Shown here in pieces: positions 42,913-52,108 of a stretch of DNA of 64,000 bases (the stretch's first letter is position 1; each line of letters starts with the position of its first letter). The position numbers and the translations under genes are program-made. The notes under the pieces are model-generated. The model worked only from the letters and a program-made list of their open reading frames with translations, was not told where the DNA came from and made no database searches. The stretch spans positions 1-64,000 of the forward strand of contig DATBIR010000040.1 in NCBI GenBank assembly GCA_036556825.1, written 5' to 3'. The DNA is from JAJKJG01 sp036556825. GTDB lineage: Bacteria > Pseudomonadota > Alphaproteobacteria > Rhizobiales > Beijerinckiaceae.

Positions 42913-44190
42913 TTACAGCCCCGTCGGACGCCCCGCCACCACGACCAGCATGCCATCGTCGAACATGCGCTCGGCGGCGCGCCCGATGTCGTCCTGCGTC
43001 ACGGCGGAAACGAGGGCGTTGCGGCGCCCGATATAGTCGATGCCGAGTCCCTCGAACGCGATCTGCGCCAGCTGGTGCGCGATCTTGGTCGAGGTATCGA
43101 AGCCGAGCGCGTAGGATCCGGTGAGATAATCCTTCGCCTTCTTGAGCTCCTCGGCATCAGGACCCACGTCGCGCAGACGGCGCATTTCGGCCTGGATCAC
43201 CTCGATGCATTCGCCGACGCGCTCGTTCTTGGTCGCCGTGAAGCCCCAGGTCATGGCCGTGGCGCGATAGCTCACCAGCGACGTGCCGACCGAATAAGCG
43301 AGACCGCGCTTTTCGCGCACTTCCTGGAACAGTCTCGAGGTGAAGGCGCCGCCGCCGAGGATATGGTTGAGCACGTATGCGGGGATGAAATCGGGATCGC
43401 GCCAGCACACGCCGCTCGTGCCGAACCGGATCACCGACTGCGGCACGTCGAGATCCGTGACGATGGTGCGCCCGCGACCGGCGAGCATGACCGACGGAGT
43501 GGCACTGAGCGGCGGCGCTTCCGGCAGCGCGCCGAAGACCTTGTCGAGCAGCAGCGCGAGTTGCTCGGCGCCGATCGCGCCGACGACGGCGAGCTTGACG
43601 CGTCCCCGCGCCACGATGCGCTTGTGCAGGGCGATCAGGTCGTCACGCGTGATCGCCTCGACGCTTTCGATGGTGCCGGCGGTCGGCCGCCCATAGGGGT
43701 GGTCGGGAAAGGCCTCGGCGAAAAAGCGCTTGGAGGCCATCACGCCGGGATCGTTGGCCTGGTAGCGCAGCCCGGCAATGGTTTGGGCGCGAACCCGCTC
43801 GATCGCGTCGTCGTCGAAGCGTGGCTCGGCGAGCGCGAGGCGCAACAGCTCGAACGCTTCGTCGGCATGCTTGACCAAGGTCTTGAGCGAGCCGCCCAGG
43901 GCGTCGAGACCGGCATTGAAGCTCAGTTCGATGGCATGGGCGGCGAGGCGCTCCTGGAATGCGTCCGACGAATACGGTCCGGCGCCCTCGTCGAGAAGTC
44001 GGGCCATCATATGGGCGACGCCCGGCTTGTCGGCGGGATCGTGGGTGGCTCCGCCTTCGAACGTGAAGGCCAGTGCAATCAGCGGCACGACGGACGATTC
44101 GACGTGCCAGGCCTCGATGCCGGCCGAGGACACGACCGGGCGGACCTGGGCGGGCGAGGTGGAGACGGTATCGACGGAAAGCGTGCTCAT
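42913..44190 (-). CDS. M16 family protein, non-catalytic partner
   Basis: 425 residues with the two-domain M16 fold. Where the zinc motif should be, the sequence reads GVAHMMARLLDEGAG, so the HxxEH is gone and the subunit cannot bind catalytic zinc. It keeps the ILGGGAFTSRLFQEVREKRG and LAYSVG segments, including the Arg and Tyr that inactive partners supply to the active site of their mate. The active mate is the upstream gene (44216-45553), 25 bases away, and the two probably form a heterodimer. No signal peptide is evident from the chosen ATG. The substrate is unknown. Confidence 0.9.
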   Translation of the reverse strand: MSTLSVDTVSTSPAQVRPVVSSAGIEAWHVESSVVPLIALAFTFEGGATHDPADKPGVAHMMARLLDEGAGPYSSDAFQERLAAHAIELSFNAGLDALGGSLKTLVKHADEAFELLRLALAEPRFDDDAIERVRAQTIAGLRYQANDPGVMASKRFFAEAFPDHPYGRPTAGTIESVEAITRDDLIALHKRIVARGRVKLAVVGAIGAEQLALLLDKVFGALPEAPPLSATPSVMLAGRGRTIVTDLDVPQSVIRFGTSGVCWRDPDFIPAYVLNHILGGGAFTSRLFQEVREKRGLAYSVGTSLVSYRATAMTWGFTATKNERVGECIEVIQAEMRRLRDVGPDAEELKKAKDYLTGSYALGFDTSTKIAHQLAQIAFEGLGIDYIGRRNALVSAVTQDDIGRAAERMFDDGMLVVVAGRPTGL

Positions 44191-44215
44191 CGGCGGTTCA
44201 CGATCATGCGCGGGG

Positions 44216-45553
44216 TTACGAAGCCGGCCCGTTGCGCAGGAAGCCGGTGACCGAGCGCCGCGGGATCAGGAAGCGCTCCGCGGCGGCGGCGAGATCGTCG
44301 CGAGTTACGGCCTCGATCTCGGCCGGCCAGCGCCGCACCTCGTCGATGGTCTCGCCGATCGCCAGGGCCGAGCCGTAGATGCGCGCCAACGAGCTCTGGC
44401 TGTCGCTTGCATAGATGGTCTCGGCGACCAGCCGCGTCTTGGCGCGCTCGATCGAGTCGGCGTCGAGCGCCTCTGCAGGAATGCTGGTGATGGCCTCGTC
44501 CACCGCCTCTTCGAGGGCCTGAAGGGCGACGCCGCTATTGGGAACGGCGTAGACGGAGAAGCGGGTGTCTTCCATGGCCGATCCCATGTACCAGGAGCCG
44601 GCATTGACGGCGATGGCGCGCTCGAGGACGAGCTTGCGGTAGAGGTAGGATGTCGGGCCGCCGCCGACCGCTTCCGCCAGAAGCTCGAGCGCCAGGGACT
44701 CGCGGCCGTTGGCCGTGATCGAGGAGGGCGTCAGATAGAGCCGCTGCAGGGTCGGCTGCTCGACCTTCGGGTCGCACACCTCGACGTGCCGTGCGGCGCG
44801 CGGCTCGGGCTCGCGCGGGCGCGTGCGAACCGGCGCCTCGCCGCGCGGGGCGACGCGGCCATAGGTGGCCTCGGCCAGTTCGCGCACCTCGTCGCTCGTC
44901 ACGTCGCCGGCGACGACCAGGATGGCATTCTCGGGCGTGTAGAAGCGGCGGTAATAGGCGAGCGCATGGGCGCGGTCGAGCTTCTCGATCTCGTGCATCC
45001 AGCCGATGATCGGAATGCCGTAGGGGTGGTGCACGAACAGCGCCGCCGCCATCGCCTCGGAGAGCTGCGCCGCCGGATCGGTCTCGACGCGCATGCGGCG
45101 CTCCTCGAGCACCACGTCCCGTTCCGGAGCGACGACCGCATCGTCGAGCACGAGGCCGGTCATGCGGTCGGCCTCGAATTCCATCATGGTCTTGAGGTGC
45201 TCGCGGGCGACGCGCTGGAAATACGCCGTGTAGTCGAACGAGGTGAACGCGTTTTCCTGGCCGCCGAGGGCCGACACGACCTGGCTGAACTCCCCCGCGG
45301 GATGCTTGTTGGTGCCCTTGAACATCAGGTGCTCGAGGAAATGGGCGATCCCCGATTCACCGAGCGGATCATCGGCCGAGCCGTTCCGGTACCAGATCAT
45401 GTGCGTGACGACCGGCACGCGCCGATCAGGAATCACGACGACGTCGAGGCGGTTGTCGAGAGTGAACGACGAAACCTCAGGCCCGCTCCCTTCCGTGCGC
45501 CCAAATGGCGCCGCATCGGTGCGCGGGCTTGTGGCCACGCTCTTGTCGGACAT
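44216..45553 (-). CDS. M16 family zinc metallopeptidase, catalytic partner
   Basis: 445 residues. The inverted zinc motif is intact: H71, E74, H75 in GIAHFLEHLMFKGT, with ENAFTSFDYTAYFQ downstream supplying the usual substrate loop. It pairs with the zinc-less M16 protein encoded immediately downstream. ATG 45553 is chosen because GAGG lies 8 bases upstream; a GTG three codons earlier is possible. The arrangement of an active and an inactive M16 subunit mirrors mitochondrial MPP and known bacterial heterodimers. First gene of the M16-M16-pgi-mutL run. Confidence 0.91.
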   Translation of the reverse strand: MSDKSVATSPRTDAAPFGRTEGSGPEVSSFTLDNRLDVVVIPDRRVPVVTHMIWYRNGSADDPLGESGIAHFLEHLMFKGTNKHPAGEFSQVVSALGGQENAFTSFDYTAYFQRVAREHLKTMMEFEADRMTGLVLDDAVVAPERDVVLEERRMRVETDPAAQLSEAMAAALFVHHPYGIPIIGWMHEIEKLDRAHALAYYRRFYTPENAILVVAGDVTSDEVRELAEATYGRVAPRGEAPVRTRPREPEPRAARHVEVCDPKVEQPTLQRLYLTPSSITANGRESLALELLAEAVGGGPTSYLYRKLVLERAIAVNAGSWYMGSAMEDTRFSVYAVPNSGVALQALEEAVDEAITSIPAEALDADSIERAKTRLVAETIYASDSQSSLARIYGSALAIGETIDEVRRWPAEIEAVTRDDLAAAAERFLIPRRSVTGFLRNGPAS

Positions 45554-45689
45554 TCTCGTCACCTCGTCGGGTCTAGAGGAAAATCTATGATCGCCAAATG
45601 ATGCGCCTCAGCCCGACCGCCAGGCGGAAGGCCAAATCTCCACGCTTCACGCACGAACCAAACTACGCGGTCAAAGGCCAGCGGATCCG

Positions 45690-46361
45690 TCAGTTCCGCT
45701 GCTGCTGTGTCTGGCGCAGGAAGGCGCGCGGGTCGGCTTCGTTGACCTTTTCCGGCACCTCGAACCCTCCGGTAATGTCCCGGCCCGTGGCGGACTTGCG
45801 GTAGAGCGATGGCGGATCGGTCAAGGTGCGCCGCCGGCCGTCGTCCGGCTTGGCTTCGGCGCTGCGCTGGGCCCCCTGGGCCCGCAGGACGTCGGGATGC
45901 ATCCAGTGTGCCTCCCTGCCGTCCGGCCGGGTCACCGGTCCTGTCGCCAGGCCTGCGCCCGCGCGCGTGCCAGCGCGCATCTCCGCCGGCGTCAGCCGAC
46001 CATTACCTTCGAGCATGCGCTTGCGCTCGGTCTCGCCGACCGGCGTGTTGACCTCGGCTTCGCGGCGCTTGCGCGCCATGACATTCGGGTCGTTCGGCCA
46101 TTGCGCCGCGCGCGCCTGCGAGCTCCCGGGCGCGACCGGGGCCGGCAGGTCCATACGCGGCGGCAGGACAAGCGGCGCGCGCTCGCGATATTCGATCGGA
46201 TCGCGCTCCTCGTCGATGACCCCGAGGGTTCCCAGGAGGTTCTTCATGAGCTCGCCCTCCTGGGCCCGCGCGCCGGTGGCCACGACGACGGTGAGCAGGC
46301 CGGCCCCGAGCGTCAGCCCAAGCCGAGCAATCCCGATCCCTTTCATGGCAGGTGTCCTCAT
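45690..46361 (-). CDS. Exported DUF3035-like protein
   Basis: 223 residues with a signal peptide (GIARLGLTLGAGLLTVVVA, cleavage near ARAQE around residue 34). The mature part has the pattern RDPIEYRERAPLVLPPRMDLP and WPNDPNV that I associate with DUF3035, a family containing the alphaproteobacterial Bam-complex lipoprotein BamF. Unlike a lipoprotein it has no cysteine at the cleavage site, so it would be soluble in the periplasm. The C-terminal half is polar and low in complexity. The ATG at 46346 is an alternative start. It precedes the M16 genes on the same strand by 136 bases. Confidence 0.6.
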   Translation of the reverse strand: MRTPAMKGIGIARLGLTLGAGLLTVVVATGARAQEGELMKNLLGTLGVIDEERDPIEYRERAPLVLPPRMDLPAPVAPGSSQARAAQWPNDPNVMARKRREAEVNTPVGETERKRMLEGNGRLTPAEMRAGTRAGAGLATGPVTRPDGREAHWMHPDVLRAQGAQRSAEAKPDDGRRRTLTDPPSLYRKSATGRDITGGFEVPEKVNEADPRAFLRQTQQQRN

Positions 46362-46419
46362 GATCGATGCCCCTGATCCCCGTTTCGGGCGATCCTGTGG
46401 CGGCTTAGCCGCACCTTGT

Positions 46420-46917
46420 TCAAGCGTCCGCTTGACGTGCCCGGCGTTTGTCGAGCACCAGCGAATCATAAATGAGGCCGATCACCCCCGCAACGATGGC
46501 GGCATCGGCGATGTTGAACACATACCACGAGAACTGGCCGATATGGAAATGCACGAAATCGAAGACCGCGCCATAGGCAAGCCGGTCGATGGCATTGCCG
46601 ACCGCGCCCCCCACGATCAGGCCGAGGGCCGTCGCCAGGAACCGTGACGGGGTGCGCGCCATCCACCACGACAGCCCGACCGCTGCGGCGAGCGAGATGC
46701 CGAACAGGACCCAGCGCCCCAGTTCCGTATGCTGCTGGAACAGGCCGTAGGAGATGCCGCGGTTCCACACCACCATCAGGTCGAGGAAGGGCGTGATGGC
46801 GACCGGTTCCCTGACCGGAAGGTCGTAGACGAACAGAAGGCCAAGCTTCGAGGCCTGGTCAAGGGCAAGCGTGGTGAGGACGACCAGAAGGCCGAGACGG
46901 GCGCTGCGCGTCCTCAT
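46420..46917 (-). CDS. lspA: Lipoprotein signal peptidase
   Basis: Inner-membrane aspartyl peptidase that removes signal peptides from prolipoproteins. 165 residues with four hydrophobic helices; catalytic aspartates D111 (GNAIDRL) and D138 (FNIADAA). Other conserved parts are LDQASK near residue 20 and WNRGISYGLF (the NxGxxFG block). The start overlaps the cupin stop by ATGA, so ileS-cupin-lspA is translated as one coupled unit, a variant of the widespread ileS-lspA pairing. Confidence 0.95.
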   Translation of the reverse strand: MRTRSARLGLLVVLTTLALDQASKLGLLFVYDLPVREPVAITPFLDLMVVWNRGISYGLFQQHTELGRWVLFGISLAAAVGLSWWMARTPSRFLATALGLIVGGAVGNAIDRLAYGAVFDFVHFHIGQFSWYVFNIADAAIVAGVIGLIYDSLVLDKRRARQADA

Positions 46918-47261
46918 TCGCCGTCGACCACGAACAACGTCACCCGGTCGGTCAGGGCGCGCGGAATGTGGGCGTGCTCCTCGCCGGCCGGAATCAGGAA
47001 TCCCTCGCCGGCATGACATTGCACGGCGCCAGTCCTGAAGCGCAGCTCGAGCCGCCCCTCCAGCACGTATCCGGCGTGCCCTTTGGCGCACCAGTCGGGA
47101 TGGACCAGGGCTGGCGTGAGCTCGAGCAGCCGTAGCTGGCGGCCGGCGAGCGCAACCTGCTTGTGCCGCGCGCCCACGCCGGTGCTCTGCCACGGCAGAT
47201 TGTCGAAGGCGGCCGTGTAGGAAGGCTCCATGGCCAGTCCGGCGCTCTGCATCGCGTTCAT
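46914..47261 (-). CDS. Small cupin-domain protein
   Basis: 115 residues forming a single cupin barrel: the first motif is around HPDWCAKGHAGYVLEGRLELRF, the second AGEGFLIPAGEEHAHIP, with histidines and a glutamate suited to bind a metal. Function cannot be assigned; small single cupins serve as sensors, isomerases or dioxygenase-like proteins. It overlaps ileS upstream and lspA downstream by ATGA in both cases. That double overlap makes accidental insertion less likely to be recent and suggests a fixed operon member. Confidence 0.8.
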   Translation of the reverse strand: MNAMQSAGLAMEPSYTAAFDNLPWQSTGVGARHKQVALAGRQLRLLELTPALVHPDWCAKGHAGYVLEGRLELRFRTGAVQCHAGEGFLIPAGEEHAHIPRALTDRVTLFVVDGE

Positions 47262-50233
47262 GCCGTGCGCGCGTCCCACTCGCGCAATGCCTGCGCGTCG
47301 CGCCCCGTGACGTCCGGATAGTCCGGATCGGAGCCGATGTCGCGGCTGATCTTCCACGAACGTGCGCATTTGCGCCCTTCGGCGAGAGCGGGCACGACGG
47401 CGACGCCCTTGACCTCGTCGAGGCGGAATGCATCGGCGGGTCCTTCCTCGCCCCGCACATCGATGCCCGACGTGATGGCGACCTCGGCGAAATCGATGCC
47501 GTCGAGCGCCCGCCGAAGATCCTCGTCGGCGACGAAGACGACCGGCGCTGCCTCGAGGCTCGACCCGATGCGCTTGCCTGCCCGCTCGATCTCGAGAGCG
47601 CCGGTCACGACGCGGCGGACCCGGCGGATCCTGGCCCAACGTTCGGCCAGGTCATCGTTGCGCCAGGCCGCCGGCACCTCCGGAAAGGTCTCCAGATGCA
47701 CCGAACCGGTCTCGGACGGATAACGGTACAGCCACGCCTCCTCGGCCGTGAAAGCCAGGATCGGCGCGATCCAGGTCGTGACGCGGCGGAAGGTTTCGTC
47801 GATCACGGTGAGCGCGCTCCTGCGCCGCGAGCTCGAGATGGGGTCGCAGTAGAGCGTGTCCTTGCGGATGTCGAAGTAGAAGGCCGACAGGTCCGTGGTC
47901 ATGAATGACGTGAGCAGCGCCACCACCCGCTTGTAGTCGAAGGCGGCGTAAGCCTCGCGAATGTCGGCGTCGAGCTCGGCGAGGCGATGCAGGATGAAGC
48001 GCTCCAGCTCCGGCATCTCCGCAACGTCGACGCGGTCGCGGTCATGGAAATGATGGAGCGAGCCGAGCATCCAGCGAATTGTATTGCGCAGCTTGCGGTA
48101 GGTTTCGACGAAGTTCTTCAGGATCTCGGGTCCGAAGCGCACGTCGTCCGTATAGTCCGAGGCCGCCACCCAGAGGCGCAGGATATCGGCGCCGTATTCG
48201 CTCATCACCTGTTGCGGCGAGATGGTATTGCCCTTCGATTTCGACATCTTCTCCTCGCCCTTCTCATCGAGGATGAAGCCGTGCGTGAGCACGACGTCAT
48301 AGGGCGCGCGGGAGCGGGTGCCGCAACTCTCCAGAAGCGACGAATGGAACCAGCCGCGGTGCTGGTCGGAGCCTTCCAGATACATCACCGCATCGGGCCC
48401 GCCGTCGATGCGGCGGTGCGTCTTGAGATCCTCGCGAACCTCCAGGGTGAAGGCGTGCGTCGAGCCTGAATCGAACCAGACGTCGAGGATGTCGTCGACC
48501 TTCTCGTAGTCAGCGGGCGCATAGCCGAACGGGCTGAGGAACCGCCCCGCGGCGCCTTCCTGGAACCAGGCGTCCGCACCTTCTCGCGCGAACGCATCGG
48601 CGATCGCCCCGTTGACGCGTTCGTCCTTGAGGATGTCGTTGCCGCCTTTGCGCACGAATACCGCGATCGGCACGCCCCAGGCGCGCTGGCGGGAGACCAC
48701 CCAGTCAGGCCGGTTCTCGATCATGCCGGTGATGCGGTTCTCGCCCGTCGGCGGCACCCATTGCACGGTCCTGATCGCGGCGAGGGCCTTCTGCCGCAAG
48801 GTCTCGTTGCCGAGCGCCGGAACGGCCTTGTCCATGGCGATGAACCATTGCGGCGTGTTGCGGAAGATGAGAGGCGCCTTCGAACGCCAGGAATGCGGAT
48901 ACTGGTGCTTGAGGCGCCCGCGCGCGACCAGGGCGCCGGCGTCGATCAGCTTGCGCATCACCGCCTCGTTGGCGCCGGCATCCTTGCCCTTGTCGTCGAA
49001 GATGCGCTCGCCCGCGAAGAGCGGGACGTCCGCGTAATAGGACGAGTCCTCGGCAACCGTGTGCGGCACCTCTTTGGTGCCGCAGGCTTCGAAGGCAGCG
49101 CGATATTTGACGAAGGTGTTGTAGTCGTCGGCGCCATGGCCGGGCGCGGTGTGCACGAACCCGGTGCCGGTATCGTCGGTCACGTAATCGGCCTGCAGCA
49201 CCGGCACGTCGAAATCCCAGTAGCCGTTGCCGCCCGAAACCCCACGGAACGGATGCGCGGCGCGCGCGATCATCACCGGCAGCACGTCCTTCTCGCGGGC
49301 ATAGGCGGTCACGCGCGCGGCGGCGAAAACCTCCGGAGCCAGCTTGTCGGCGATCACGTAACGCTCGCCGACCTTGGCCCAGTTGTCGGGCGGCGCGTCG
49401 GTGATGCGATACAGCCCGTAGGCGATGTCCGAACCGAAGGTGATGGCGCGGTTGGCCGGGATCGTCCACGGGGTCGTGGTCCAGATCAGGACCGATGCGC
49501 CCTCGAGGTCACGATCGAGGGTATCGACAATCGGAAACTTCACCCAGATCGTCGGCGAGGCCTTCTCATGATATTCGACTTCAGCCTCGGCGAGGGCGGT
49601 GCGCTCGACCGCTGACCACATTACCGGCTTCGAGCCCCGATAGAGCTGGTCCGTCAGGGCGAAGCTCATGATCTCGCGCGCGATCTGGGCCTCGGCCGGA
49701 TAGGCCATGGTCGAATATGGGTTCTGCCAGTCCCCCTCGACGCCCAGGCGCTGAAACTCCGTCCGCTGCACGTCGATCCATTTCTCGGCGAAAGCGCGGC
49801 ATTCGCGACGGAACTCGATCACCGGGACCTGATCCTTGTCGCGGCCCTTGGCCCGGTATTCCTCCTCGATCTTCCACTCGATGGGCAGGCCGTGGCAGTC
49901 CCAGCCGGGCACGTAATTGGAGTCGCGGCCCAGCATCTGCTGCGAGCGCACCACCAGATCTTTCAGGATCTTGTTGAGAGCGTGCCCGATATGAATGTGG
50001 CCGTTGGCGTAGGGCGGCCCGTCATGCAGGACGAAGCGCGGACGGCCGGCGCCCGCCGCCCGCAGCCGCCGGTATAGGTCCGTATTCTGCCAGCGCTCGA
50101 GCAGCGCGGGCTCGCGCTGCGGCAGGCCGGCGCGCATCGGGAAGTCCGTCTGCGGCAGGAACAGGGTCTGCGAGTAGTCCCGTTCCTGCTTCTCGGCTTG
50201 GGTTGTCACGTCGAGGGTTTCTGAAGCGGACAT
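47258..50233 (-). CDS. ileS: Isoleucyl-tRNA synthetase
   Basis: Class I synthetase of 991 residues. HIGH is at 81-84 (NGHIHIGHALNK) and KMSKS at 662-666 (EKMSKSKGNT); the editing domain (CP1) shows TTTPWTIPANRAI-type residues and the DTGTGFVHTAPGHGADDY stretch, so post-transfer editing of valine should work. The C-terminal anticodon-binding domain follows. There is no C-terminal zinc finger of the long type, which fits alphaproteobacterial IleRS. Its stop overlaps the cupin gene by ATGA. The ATG at 50233 matches the expected N terminus. Confidence 0.96.
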   Translation of the reverse strand: MSASETLDVTTQAEKQERDYSQTLFLPQTDFPMRAGLPQREPALLERWQNTDLYRRLRAAGAGRPRFVLHDGPPYANGHIHIGHALNKILKDLVVRSQQMLGRDSNYVPGWDCHGLPIEWKIEEEYRAKGRDKDQVPVIEFRRECRAFAEKWIDVQRTEFQRLGVEGDWQNPYSTMAYPAEAQIAREIMSFALTDQLYRGSKPVMWSAVERTALAEAEVEYHEKASPTIWVKFPIVDTLDRDLEGASVLIWTTTPWTIPANRAITFGSDIAYGLYRITDAPPDNWAKVGERYVIADKLAPEVFAAARVTAYAREKDVLPVMIARAAHPFRGVSGGNGYWDFDVPVLQADYVTDDTGTGFVHTAPGHGADDYNTFVKYRAAFEACGTKEVPHTVAEDSSYYADVPLFAGERIFDDKGKDAGANEAVMRKLIDAGALVARGRLKHQYPHSWRSKAPLIFRNTPQWFIAMDKAVPALGNETLRQKALAAIRTVQWVPPTGENRITGMIENRPDWVVSRQRAWGVPIAVFVRKGGNDILKDERVNGAIADAFAREGADAWFQEGAAGRFLSPFGYAPADYEKVDDILDVWFDSGSTHAFTLEVREDLKTHRRIDGGPDAVMYLEGSDQHRGWFHSSLLESCGTRSRAPYDVVLTHGFILDEKGEEKMSKSKGNTISPQQVMSEYGADILRLWVAASDYTDDVRFGPEILKNFVETYRKLRNTIRWMLGSLHHFHDRDRVDVAEMPELERFILHRLAELDADIREAYAAFDYKRVVALLTSFMTTDLSAFYFDIRKDTLYCDPISSSRRRSALTVIDETFRRVTTWIAPILAFTAEEAWLYRYPSETGSVHLETFPEVPAAWRNDDLAERWARIRRVRRVVTGALEIERAGKRIGSSLEAAPVVFVADEDLRRALDGIDFAEVAITSGIDVRGEEGPADAFRLDEVKGVAVVPALAEGRKCARSWKISRDIGSDPDYPDVTGRDAQALREWDARTA

Positions 50234-50443
50234 GGCATCAAGGGGGGCTGGCTCCCTTCGCGGAGCACGAATCGGAATCTACGGGAGACGGCACAACCCG
50301 GACCTTCGCGAGCCGCGCTCAGGCGAAGGCCGGGCCTGTAATTCGCAGAATGCGGACCGAAACGTCCGGATATCGGCAAGGCGCTGTCCTCATGGGCGGC
50401 CTTGTAGCAGCGACCCGCCAGCGAATAAAGCGGCGCGCACCGG

Positions 50444-51439
50444 TCAGCCGATGAAAGAGATGGGCTCGGCGGGCGCGCAAGCAAGGCTGGCACGCGCCTG
50501 GCGAGCGTCCTCGCGCATGCGCGCGACCAGCGCCTCGGCCGAGGGGAACCGCTCCTCCCCGCGGATCCAGGCGACGAATTCGACCTGGAGCCGACGCCCG
50601 TAGAGCTCGCCGTCGAAATCGAAGACGTGCACCTCGAGGAGCGGCGCGCCGTTGTCGAAGGTCGGTCGCCGCCCGAAATTCGCCACGCCCTCCCGGATAT
50701 CGCCCGGGCCGAGGCCGACCCGGACCGCATAAATGCCGTGGCGGAGCTCGCAATCCTCGCCGAGGCTCATATTGGCCGTCGGAAAGCCGAGCTCGCGCCC
50801 GCGCTTATCCCCGTGCCGGACCTCGCCTTCGACGAACCAGCGGTAGCCGAGCAGCGCGTTGGCGCGGGGCACGTCTCCGGCCGCGAGAGCCGAGCGGATG
50901 GCGGTCGACGAGACGGGCTCGCCGCGATGCGCGACCGCCGGAACGAGCTCGCAATCGATGCCGTGCCGCCGGCAAAGCTCGGCCAGCATGGCCGGCGTTC
51001 CCTCGCGACCGCGCCCGAAATGGAAGTCGTAGCCGACCGCGACGCCACCGACGTGCAGCTCGTCGCGCAGGAGGTCCGTCACGAAGCCGGCGGCGCTGGT
51101 GCCCGCCAGCTGCGCGTCGAAACGGCGCACGAAGACGCCGTCGAGGCCGAGCTTGTCGAGAATGGTCAGCTTCACAGGCTCGGGGGTCAGCCGGAACATC
51201 GGCCGGTCTGGAGCGAAGAATTTTCGCGGATGCGGCTCGAAGGTCAGGACCGCGGCGGACCGGCCCGAACTCCTGGCAGCGGCGATGGACGTCTCGACGA
51301 GCTGTCGGTGACCAAGATGGATGCCGTCGAAATTGCCGATGGCGATCACCGCGCCCCTGAGCTGTGGCGGCACAGGGTCGCCGTTGCGAACGACATCAAA
51401 GCGGCGCGATCCGATCGTGCGCTGCTGGTTAATGGACAT
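50444..51439 (-). CDS. ribF: Bifunctional riboflavin kinase/FAD synthetase
   Basis: Makes FMN from riboflavin and FAD from FMN. 331 residues: the N-terminal nucleotidyltransferase has AIGNFDGIHLGHRQL and the SSTAIR motif; the C-terminal flavokinase has GYRWFVEGEVRHGDKRGRELG, FPTAN and the GVANFGRRPTFD block. ATG 51439 (MSINQQRTIGSRRF) fits. It precedes ileS on the same strand with a 210-base gap, and is divergent from cheY. Related genomes tend to have the HAD hydrolase gene next to ribF; here cheY-cheZ separates them. Confidence 0.95.
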   Translation of the reverse strand: MSINQQRTIGSRRFDVVRNGDPVPPQLRGAVIAIGNFDGIHLGHRQLVETSIAAARSSGRSAAVLTFEPHPRKFFAPDRPMFRLTPEPVKLTILDKLGLDGVFVRRFDAQLAGTSAAGFVTDLLRDELHVGGVAVGYDFHFGRGREGTPAMLAELCRRHGIDCELVPAVAHRGEPVSSTAIRSALAAGDVPRANALLGYRWFVEGEVRHGDKRGRELGFPTANMSLGEDCELRHGIYAVRVGLGPGDIREGVANFGRRPTFDNGAPLLEVHVFDFDGELYGRRLQVEFVAWIRGEERFPSAEALVARMREDARQARASLACAPAEPISFIG

Positions 51440-51684
51440 TTGAGATAATTTGCCGGATCCGTGCGAGGGCCGCGAACCTGTCCAAATCCTTTACGGGGGT
51501 CAAGCCGCCGCGACGGTTGTTTTGCGCGGCGGCGCGGCGTCCAAGCCGCGCGGGGCCGTGATTAACGGCTTTGAAACTGGCCCCCTGTAGCGTGTCGTCC
51601 GGGGATATTCCGGACGGAATTCTTCACCCCGATCTATTGCCGCCCGGCACCCGAGGCGGCGCCTTCCAATTCGGAGCAGGGATC
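51440..51684. other. Divergent ribF/cheY intergenic region
   Basis: 245 bases, GC-rich. It must hold both promoters, but I cannot point to a clear -35/-10 pair. The ribosome site of cheY (GGAGCAGGG) is at its right end. The cheY frame is open further upstream but has no homology there. Confidence 0.35.
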
Positions 51685-52068
51685 ATGGCCCTCGATTTGT
51701 CGATGCCGATTCTCGTCGTGGACGACTACCAGACGATGGTCCGCATCATTCGCAACCTTCTCAAGCAGCTCGGCTTTGAGGACGTGGACGATGCTTCCGA
51801 CGGCACGACGGCTCTCGCCAAGCTGAAGCAGAAGAAATACGGCCTCGTCATCTCCGACTGGAACATGGAGCCGATGACCGGCTACGAGCTGCTGCGCCAT
51901 GTGCGCGCCGACGAGAACCTGCGCCAGACGCTGTTCATTATGGTTACGGCCGAGTCGAAGACCGAGAACGTCATCGCCGCCAAGAAGGCCGGCGTGAACA
52001 ACTATATCGTCAAGCCGTTCAACGCGCAGACCCTGAAGACCAAGATCGAGGCCGTTTGCGGCGCGTGA
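51685..52068 (+). CDS. CheY-like single-domain response regulator
   Basis: 127 residues, a lone receiver domain. The acidic pocket is D13-D14, the phosphorylation site D58 (VISDWNMEPM), with T88 (VTAES) and K110 (IVKPF) completing the active site. SDWNMEPMTGYELL is very close to CheY proper, so it probably controls flagellar motors or a related target. It is followed by a CheZ phosphatase gene, which would remove the phosphate. No CheA, receptor or flagellar gene is in the window. ATG 51685 has GGAGCAGGG just upstream. Confidence 0.92.
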   Translation: MALDLSMPILVVDDYQTMVRIIRNLLKQLGFEDVDDASDGTTALAKLKQKKYGLVISDWNMEPMTGYELLRHVRADENLRQTLFIMVTAESKTENVIAAKKAGVNNYIVKPFNAQTLKTKIEAVCGA

Positions 52069-52108
52069 GCGACCTGCGAGGCGCAGTCATTCGACAGTGA
52101 GGCTGGAC

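Noticed and set aside
47640..49615. Several plus-strand open frames within ileS
   Set aside because: They are complementary to a well-conserved synthetase and show no independent features.
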